NCBI GenBank assembly: GCA_934667175.1
Contig: CAKULN010000048.1
Location: 1 to 19,935, forward strand
Origin: an uncultured Bacteroidales bacterium
GTDB lineage: Bacteria > Bacteroidota > Bacteroidia > Bacteroidales > UBA932
Length of the DNA stretch: 19,935 bases
Reading direction: 5' to 3'
Under the pieces are notes generated by a model, which saw nothing but the letters and a program-made list of their open reading frames with translations, ran no database searches and was not told the DNA's origin. Shown one piece after another: positions 15,929 to 19,935 of the stretch (the first letter of the stretch is position 1; each line of letters starts with the position of its first letter). The translations under genes and the position numbers were made by a program.

Positions 15929-17494
15929 ATGGAGGCAAAAAGCATAAGATACCCGATCGGGGTGCAGACTTTCGACAAGATTATCGAAGGAGGCTATTTG
16001 TACATTGACAAAACGGAATATGTGCACGAACTGGCGAATACATACAATTATGTGTTCCTAAGCAGACCGCGTCGTTTCGGGAAATCACTGTTGTCCTCCA
16101 CGTTCCACTGCTACTTCGCCGGAGAAAAGGAACTGTTCGAAGGTTTGGAGGCGGGTCGAATCAAGAAAGAGTGGACACGGCATCCGGTGTTCCACTTTGA
16201 CATGTCCACGGCGAAGCATCTAAATGAGGAGCAGTTGCAAAGAATATTATCCTACAAGTTATCTGAATACGAGAAAGAGTTGGGCGCTGATTACGGGATT
16301 GCGGAGGATGACATTAACGTGCGGCTTGAACGGCTGGTCAAAGCGGCTGTCCAGAAAACTGGTGAGAAGGCCGTCATAATTATAGATGAATATGACGCCC
16401 CACTGCTGGACGTAATGAACGACAAGGAGAGGCTGGCCCCGATGCGGCAGATAATGAGGAACTTCTACAGCCCCATCAAAAGCCTTGACCCGTACCTGAG
16501 GTTCGTGTTCATCACTGGGATAAACAAGTTTGCCCAACTCAGCATATTCAGCGAGCTGAACAACCTCCAGAACATCTCGATGATGCCAAGGTACTCCTCC
16601 ATCTGCGGAATCACGCAATCCGAGCTGGAAAGGGACATGAAGGAACCTGTGCGTGATCTGGCCGACAATCTTGGAATCACCTACGAAGAGGCGTTAAAGC
16701 AGCTCAAGTACAACTATGACGGCTACCACTTCTGCCATGGGGCCGAGGACATCTACAACCCGTTCAGCCTGATCAAATGCCTTGACGCCCATGAGTTCGG
16801 CTCATATTGGTTCGAGACCGGCACACCGACATTCCTTTTGGAAAGGCTACAGAAGAATCCTATGGACGAGACAAAACTGGACAAGATGACAGAGATCGCC
16901 CAAAGCGACTTCGACATCTCTCCTGAGCTGACGGAAGATACCCTTCCGATGTTGTACCAAACGGGTTATCTTACAATCAAAGGCTACAGCAAGGAAGATC
17001 ATTCCTACACTCTTGGCTACCCGAACAGAGAGGTCCGTGAGGGCTTCCTGAGAGGTCTTCTCGCCAACTATAAAAGTTCTGAAGGCATGAGTGCATCTTT
17101 CGTGCTGAAGTTCAACAAGGCCTTGAAAGACAACAATGTGAACGGCGCCCTTGAACTCCTTCAATCCTTCATGGCCGGCATCCCCTACGATCTGGAAAAC
17201 AAGACTGAGAAACACTACCAGACAATCATCTACCTTGTCTTCTCGCTGCTCGGCTACTACACCCAGACCGAGGTCAAGTCGGCTGTCGGACGCGCTGACG
17301 CTGTCTGCAGGACAAAGGACAGAACGTACGTCTTTGAGTTCAAGTTGGACGGGTCTGCGGAGGATGCCCTTAAGCAGATAGACGACAAGGGCTACATGAT
17401 TCCGTACAAGAAAGAAGGCCAGTGCATCAAGGTGGGAGTGAACCTCTCATCCGTCACAAGGACACTGGACTCTTGGAAGGTCTCCGAGGAGTAA
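15929..17494 (+). CDS. AAA-ATPase-like protein with C-terminal PD-(D/E)XK nuclease domain
   Basis: 521 residues from the preferred Met (MEAKSIRYPIGVQTFDKI, the usual family opening). An ATG four codons earlier at 15917 is possible. The N-terminal AAA-ATPase-like domain (PF09820 type, about 5-210) has YIDKTEYV, the P-loop variant SRPRRFGKS (about 45-53) and Walker B VIIIDEYDAPL (about 149-159). The middle is helical. The C-terminal PDDEXK_9-like domain (about 425-515) has EKHYQ, SAVGRADAV (Asp about 457) and YVFEFKLDG (Glu about 470, Lys about 472), so the nuclease catalytic set is intact. The family occurs in many copies per genome in some Bacteroidales and anaerobes. Its biological role is unsettled; mobility or defence have been proposed. 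It is flanked by two copies of a 155-base repeat and has its own promoter and terminator, which suggests a self-contained cassette. Confidence 0.88.
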   Translation: MEAKSIRYPIGVQTFDKIIEGGYLYIDKTEYVHELANTYNYVFLSRPRRFGKSLLSSTFHCYFAGEKELFEGLEAGRIKKEWTRHPVFHFDMSTAKHLNEEQLQRILSYKLSEYEKELGADYGIAEDDINVRLERLVKAAVQKTGEKAVIIIDEYDAPLLDVMNDKERLAPMRQIMRNFYSPIKSLDPYLRFVFITGINKFAQLSIFSELNNLQNISMMPRYSSICGITQSELERDMKEPVRDLADNLGITYEEALKQLKYNYDGYHFCHGAEDIYNPFSLIKCLDAHEFGSYWFETGTPTFLLERLQKNPMDETKLDKMTEIAQSDFDISPELTEDTLPMLYQTGYLTIKGYSKEDHSYTLGYPNREVREGFLRGLLANYKSSEGMSASFVLKFNKALKDNNVNGALELLQSFMAGIPYDLENKTEKHYQTIIYLVFSLLGYYTQTEVKSAVGRADAVCRTKDRTYVFEFKLDGSAEDALKQIDDKGYMIPYKKEGQCIKVGVNLSSVTRTLDSWKVSEE

Positions 17495-17508
17495 TCGCTT
17501 TACCTTAT

Positions 17509-17541
17509 AAATAGGACGGCCAAAATGACCGTCCTATTTTT
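17509..17541 (+). terminator. Intrinsic terminator of the ATPase/nuclease gene
   Basis: An 11-bp stem, AAATAGGACGG (17509-17519) and CCGTCCTATTT (17529-17539), with a 9-base loop and T-tail lies 14 bases after the stop codon. The A-run before and T-run after the stem could make it work in both directions. Confidence 0.8.
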
Positions 17542-17552
17542 GTATAGGGCTA

Positions 17553-17704
17553 CCAACAAGTACGGCTTATGTTGGTACAGGAAAACTACTTCTGGAGTAC
17601 AAATCTTGGTTTGCCATGATAATCGTACACGAAACAGGCCTCCGGTGTACGAATAATGAGGACATTGGTACATACAACAGGCTCTTGATGTACCAACCCA
17701 AAGT
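17553..17704 (+). repeat. Hairpin-rich intergenic repeat, copy 2
   Basis: A 152-base copy, second member of the pair with 15668-15826. The stems are stronger here: TACCAACA/TGTTGGTA (17551-17577), CGTACAC/GTGTACG (17624-17630, 17645-17651) and TTGGTACAT/ATGTACCAA (17665-17673, 17688-17696). In the second stem a T:G pair in copy 1 is a C:G pair here, so the base pairing is preserved despite the change. A further small palindrome, ATGATA/TATCAT, follows at about 17722-17736. Confidence 0.85.
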
Positions 17705-17783
17705 GCTGATAGTCATGGTACATGATAGGGTATCATACGTGCAACCCAATGCCTGTTGTCTGCCGAATATTCAGGAATTTCGC

Positions 17784-17791
17784 TATCTTTG
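17784..17791 (+). promoter_or_regulatory. Promoter-like box upstream of the orphan Rpn C-terminal domain
   Basis: TATCTTTG matches TAnnTTTG and lies 50 bases before the ATG at 17842. The same word occurs inside the full-length Rpn gene (19136-19143), where it encodes part of RNFAIFA. The homology between the two loci begins at 17761, about 23 bases upstream of this box, so the orphan copy retains it. No strong TTTG is present at the ideal distance. Confidence 0.35.
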
Positions 17792-17841
17792 CCAAGTCAA
17801 GGTCGAAGGATGATGAGCGATTTGGCAGATTGGAGAAAGCG

Positions 17842-18126
17842 ATGCGCGTAAGTGGCCTTGACGACAGCGAGATTGATAACTATTTCAGTGTTATGTTGAC
17901 AGAGAAAGAGATGCGTCCCTACATCGAGGGCGCCAAGCAGCAAGGCTATAGATCGGGTCTCAAGGATGGTTTGGAGAAAGGAAAGGCAGAGGGTAGAGCT
18001 GAAGGGCGCGACGCAGCCATGACAGATGTCGCGAAGTCTTTGCTTGCGCTTGGCATGCCTGTTGAGCAGATAGCTCAGGTCGCTGGGCTGTCAATTGAAC
18101 GGATAAAGTCACTTTCGCAAGGATAG
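17842..18126 (+). CDS. Stand-alone Rpn C-terminal domain (RpnS-like, possible antitoxin)
   Basis: 94 residues from the ATG, preceded by GGAG with a 6-base spacer. The segment 17761-18134 is a close paralogue of the end of the Rpn nuclease gene (19113-19522). The proteins run MRVSGLDD ... AMTDVAKSLLALGMP ... SLSQG against the C-terminus of the large protein, with few substitutions. Most nucleotide differences are at third codon positions, suggesting both copies have been under protein-level selection. The orphan has two AEGR units (17986-18009) where the full gene has five. It lacks the whole nuclease domain. The open frame extends upstream to an ATG at 17722, but that part crosses into unrelated repeat-flank sequence. 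The family precedent is E. coli RpnS, the C-terminal antitoxin made inside rpn genes. Alternatively it is simply a truncated pseudogene. Confidence 0.5.
   Translation: MRVSGLDDSEIDNYFSVMLTEKEMRPYIEGAKQQGYRSGLKDGLEKGKAEGRAEGRDAAMTDVAKSLLALGMPVEQIAQVAGLSIERIKSLSQG
17986..18009 (+). repeat. Two AEGR-encoding 12-base repeats in the orphan Rpn C-domain
   Basis: Two tandem tetrapeptide units (AEGR AEGR) follow Lys and precede Asp. The matching position of the full-length gene carries five units. The length difference of exactly 36 bases accounts for the whole size difference between the two copies. Confidence 0.85.
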
Positions 18127-18176
18127 TTTTCATCCAATCGTGCACCTATTGCTATTTTGACAATGAAATAAACAAT

Positions 18177-18240
18177 GAAGAGGACGGTCTTCTTGGCGTC
18201 CTTTTTTTTTGTATAGGGCAGCCACCAAATGCGTCTTATG
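18177..18240 (+). repeat. Third, truncated copy of the terminator-plus-repeat module
   Basis: AGGACG (18181-18186) and CGTCCT (18197-18202) form a stem followed by a run of T, then GTATAGGGC, and then a degraded version of the CCAACAAGTACGG segment (CCACCAAATGCGTCTTATG). It matches the beginning of copy 2 (17514-17570) and then diverges. As a terminator it would serve the orphan Rpn C-domain gene, whose stop is about 55 bases upstream. Confidence 0.65.
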
Positions 18241-18434
18241 CCTATTGTCAGCTGAAACCACCTGAAATTAAGAACCGGAAGAAAAATATTTCTGTTTTTT
18301 ATCAAAGAAATTTCTGTTTCTTTTGGTTTGCATGCGTTTCTTTTCATTTTTTACGTTTACAATGCCGATATTGCGTGCAGGTTCCGGAAGGGATTCCGAG
18401 ACCACCTATTACCAACAATCAACAAATTTGAACT
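18241..18434 (+). promoter_or_regulatory. Upstream region and weak promoter of the full-length Rpn gene
   Basis: This AT-rich stretch contains TTTG at 18327-18330 and TACGTTTA at 18352-18359 (one mismatch to TAnnTTTG), with a 21-base spacer. It would give a leader of about 70 bases. Upstream are two ATTTCTGTTT direct repeats (around 18289-18319) and an inverted repeat AAAGAAA/TTTCTTT (18304-18310, 18317-18323). No gene is visible. Confidence 0.3.
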
Positions 18435-19514
18435 ATGAATTGTTCTGAGACCAAAACAGCCATTATTCAAAAAGGAATGTCCGAGCTGGACCTCTATCGC
18501 AAACGTTACCGTCATTGCCGAAGACTGATTGATAATGACTCAAGATTCAAAGGCATGAGCGAGGAAGAGAAGGACACCTATGCCCAAAGCCTTGCCACCC
18601 CGGAATATCTTGACCTGACATGTGATTGGGCATTCAAGTACCTGTTCCAGAACCACCCGGACATGCTCATCATGCTCCTAAACGACATTCTTCAGGAAAA
18701 CATCACGTCAATAGAGTTCCGGAACACTGAACTCGCCAAGGATGCCCAGCATGACAAAAGGATACTCTTTGACCTTCTCTGCAAGACCCCTACCGGAACC
18801 ATTCTAGTCGAGATGCAGAAAGCCTCAAGGTCTGACCAGCGCGACAGGCTGTTCTTTTATGGTGCGAGGCTGGTCAATCGGCAGGTTGAGGAAGGTGATA
18901 AAGAATATGTCCTGACTCCAGTCAAGGTGATCTGTATCATGAACTACGAGGATGCTCATCCGGATTCACCGGAGGACAAGATTCTCTACCATTACCGCAT
19001 TCAGGAAGTAGAGACCTCAGAGCCATTTGGCGATCAGATTTCGCTCTACCTCCTTGAGCTACCGAGGATCATGCACTACACCGATGAATATGACAGTCCC
19101 GTTGCGGGATGGTGCCGAATATTCAGGAATTTCGCTATCTTTGCCAAGTCGAGGTCGAAAGATGACGAGCGGTTTGGCAGATTGGAGAAGGCGATGCGTG
19201 TAAGCGGCCTTGATGACAACGAGATTGATAACTATTTCAGTGTTATGTTGACAGAGAAAGAAATGCGTCCCTACATAGAGGGCGCCAAGCAGCAAGGCTA
19301 TAGATCTGGTCTCAAGGATGGTGTGGAGAAAGGAAAAGCCGAGGGCAGAGCAGAAGGTAGAGCAGAGGGTATGGCTGAGGGAAGATCCGAAGGACGCGAT
19401 GCCGCCATGATAGATGTAGCGAAGTCATTGCTTGCGCTTGGCATGCCTGTCGAACAGATAGCACAGGTCGCTGGCCTATCACGTGAACGGATTAGGTCGC
19501 TTTCGCAGGGATAG
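18435..19514 (+). CDS. Rpn-family PD-(D/E)XK nuclease (RpnL-like; often labelled putative transposase)
   Basis: 359 residues. A helical N-terminus (about 15-55) leads to TCDWAFKYLF (62-71), the usual opening of PDDEXK_2/Rpn family nuclease domains. The catalytic core reads ILFDLLCKTPTGTILVEMQKA, giving D113, E126 and Q128, a D...ExQ version of the PD-(D/E)XK site. The domain continues through VKVICIMNY and SLYLLELPR (to about 215). The C-terminal part (about 228-359) contains RNFAIFAKSRSKDDERFG, a helical segment, five AEGR-type tetrapeptides (302-321) and the closing LLALGMPVEQIAQVAGLS, which looks HTH-like. The family is known for DNA cleavage and promotion of recombination; E. coli members act as toxins in phage defence, inhibited by their own C-terminal product. 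The length is typical, with no truncation. Confidence 0.88.
   Translation: MNCSETKTAIIQKGMSELDLYRKRYRHCRRLIDNDSRFKGMSEEEKDTYAQSLATPEYLDLTCDWAFKYLFQNHPDMLIMLLNDILQENITSIEFRNTELAKDAQHDKRILFDLLCKTPTGTILVEMQKASRSDQRDRLFFYGARLVNRQVEEGDKEYVLTPVKVICIMNYEDAHPDSPEDKILYHYRIQEVETSEPFGDQISLYLLELPRIMHYTDEYDSPVAGWCRIFRNFAIFAKSRSKDDERFGRLEKAMRVSGLDDNEIDNYFSVMLTEKEMRPYIEGAKQQGYRSGLKDGVEKGKAEGRAEGRAEGMAEGRSEGRDAAMIDVAKSLLALGMPVEQIAQVAGLSRERIRSLSQG
19194..19514 (+). CDS. Possible gene-within-gene: internal RpnS start in the Rpn nuclease gene
   Basis: An in-frame ATG (residue 254, MRVSGLDDNE) is preceded by GGAG with a 6-base spacer, inside the coding sequence. It would give a 106-residue C-terminal product. 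The same GGAG and ATG occur at the same place in the orphan copy at 17842, where the small product would be the only one made. A promoter-like TATCTTTG lies at 19136-19143. The precedent is the RpnS antitoxins made from internal starts of E. coli rpn genes. The evidence here is only sequence architecture, and Bacteroidetes do not depend strongly on Shine-Dalgarno pairing. Confidence 0.4.
   Translation: MRVSGLDDNEIDNYFSVMLTEKEMRPYIEGAKQQGYRSGLKDGVEKGKAEGRAEGRAEGMAEGRSEGRDAAMIDVAKSLLALGMPVEQIAQVAGLSRERIRSLSQG
19338..19397 (+). repeat. Five AEGR-type 12-base repeats in the Rpn gene
   Basis: This segment encodes AEGR AEGR AEGM AEGR SEGR, residues 302-321. The units differ at several synonymous positions, so the array is not brand new. 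The orphan copy has two units at the matching place. Variable four-residue repeats here are a reported property of Rpn C-terminal domains. Confidence 0.88.
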
Positions 19515-19590
19515 TTTTCATCTAAGTAGGCATTACGGTATTTTACCGCTCCATTCGTAGTCCTCTATTAGATGCTGCTGATTTATGATA
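19515..19590. other. Short gap between the Rpn gene and the intron 3' end
   Basis: No gene. The first eight bases still match the orphan-copy flank (TAGTTTTCATC), after which homology stops. A small CGGTA/TACCG hairpin is present near 19546-19558. It could be a weak terminator but has no T-tail. Confidence 0.4.
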
Positions 19591-19646
19591 ATCGAGTAGG
19601 AGGAAAACGAAGTAGTTTTCTTCCTACTTTCGTTTTCCGACCTCTC
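19591..19646 (-). ncRNA. Group II intron domain VI and 3' splice site
   Basis: On minus, GGAAAACGAAAGTAG pairs with CTACTTCGTTTTCC around a loop of about 8 bases, leaving one extra A on the 5' side. Below it, AGG pairs with CCT, and the next A (19597) is unpaired in the position expected of the branch point. Confidence 0.7.
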
Positions 19647-19649
19647 ACA

Positions 19650-19679
19650 CCACCGTACGTGCGGTTCCGCATACGGCGG
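19650..19679 (-). ncRNA. Group II intron domain V
   Basis: On minus the 5' strand CCGCCGTA pairs fully with TACGGTGG (8 bp including one G-U). The 3' strand then has a two-base CG bulge, and TGCGG pairs with CCGCA below a very short apical loop. This is the conserved domain V shape. The catalytic triad position reads CGC rather than the commoner AGC. It begins a few bases after the maturase stop codon. The apex is not a standard GNRA loop. Confidence 0.8.
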
Positions 19680-19683
19680 CTCC

Positions 19684-19935
19684 TTATTTTACGTGCAGTC
19701 TGACATAGTAGTCCATCAAACAAGGATAGCCGGAGGCACGCAGTTTATCATTGGTTGCGGCTTGATGCATTATACCTTCCGCATTTGCCCAATATCCCTT
19801 GCTGCTGTTGCCATAGATTCTTGCCCGATATGGCTTGATACCACATCGTATGAGGTTCTTCCTGTTTTCCGCAGATTTTGACTTTTAGTTCGACAATCGG
19901 CCCCACAGCCACGTGAGAGCCATATTGCTCCCTCG
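19684..19935 (-). pseudogene. C-terminal end of a group II intron reverse transcriptase/maturase, apparently interrupted
   Basis: The minus frame ending with TAA at 19684-19686 reads RKNLIRCGIKPYRARI, YGNSSKGYW, then TNDKLRASGYPCLMDYY, the typical C-terminus of LtrA-like maturases (motif KGYW followed by TN..L...GY..L.DYY). In the same frame a TAA lies at 19885-19887, 67 codons before the final stop. The sequence further upstream (LTWLWGRLSN) does not obviously continue the family pattern. Either the gene is broken or the maturase is encoded with a frame change just upstream. The window edge prevents a check. Only about 66 codons are secure. Confidence 0.65.

Larger units (their letters stand above)
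19591..19935 (-). mobile_element. Group II intron, 3' part (runs off the right edge)
   Basis: Read on minus: a maturase C-terminus, then domain V (19679-19650), then domain VI (about 19646-19591), ending ...CCTACTCGAT at 19591. The terminal CTACTCGAT, with a candidate branch-point A at 19597 (7 bases from the end), fits a group II 3' splice site. The rest of the intron and the 5' exon lie beyond the right edge. The 3' boundary is 76 bases past the Rpn stop codon, with the intron antisense to that gene. Confidence 0.8.

Noticed and set aside
15668..17704. CRISPR-like array or IS element made by the duplicated repeats
   Set aside because: Only two full copies 1.9 kb apart with a gene between, no regular spacers, and no transposase with terminal inverted repeats.
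17567..17813. Small open frames of about 60 codons on both strands across repeat copy 2
   Set aside because: The matching frame in copy 1 is interrupted, and base changes preserve hairpins rather than codons.

Overview
The window looks like a chromosomal segment from a gut- or rumen-type Bacteroidales bacterium. Three things support this: a SusC/SusD pair, several Bacteroidetes-type lipoproteins and outer-membrane barrels, and promoters of the TTTG / TAnnTTTG type (best example 10336-10367). The genus cannot be fixed from sequence alone. No tRNA, rRNA or CRISPR array was seen.

Left part (1-10232): after a non-coding 485 bp stretch come a minus-strand membrane-anchored TPR/HTH regulator (486-1424) and a divergent plus-strand TonB-receptor-like barrel protein (1647-3971). 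The N-terminus of the barrel protein has been expanded by palindromic and tandem repeats. Converging on it is a tight minus-strand operon: an unclassified outer-membrane barrel (8069-9316), a UshA-like 5'-nucleotidase lipoprotein (6312-8063) and a GH78 alpha-L-rhamnosidase (3974-6292). A divergent GSCFA-family protein (9360-10232) starts 43 bp from that operon.

Middle (10233-15661): a strong promoter drives a complete SusC (10479-13697) and SusD (13717-15609) pair ending in a good intrinsic terminator. No hydrolase or regulator belonging to this pair follows, so it looks like an orphan or truncated glycan-uptake locus.

Right part (15662-19935) is an accessory island. A ~155 bp hairpin-rich repeat occurs twice (15668-15826, 17553-17704), flanking an AAA-ATPase/PD-(D/E)XK gene (15929-17494). 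A third truncated copy (about 18177-18240) lies further right. Each copy begins with a terminator-like stem. Next comes a stand-alone copy of the C-terminal domain of an Rpn nuclease (17842-18126), then the full-length Rpn nuclease (18435-19514). The window ends inside the 3' part of a minus-strand group II intron (domains V and VI plus a broken maturase C-terminus).

The most interesting signal is the Rpn pair. E. coli Rpn proteins are reported to be gene-within-gene toxin-antitoxin defence systems: a small C-terminal product (RpnS) made from an internal start blocks the full-length nuclease (RpnL), and a tetrapeptide repeat in RpnS varies in number. Here the full-length gene has a GGAG ribosome-binding site and ATG before its C-terminal domain and five AEGR-type repeats. 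The neighbouring orphan copy keeps the promoter-like box, GGAG, ATG and stop, differs mostly at synonymous positions, and has only two AEGR repeats. It could be a free-standing antitoxin or immunity gene.
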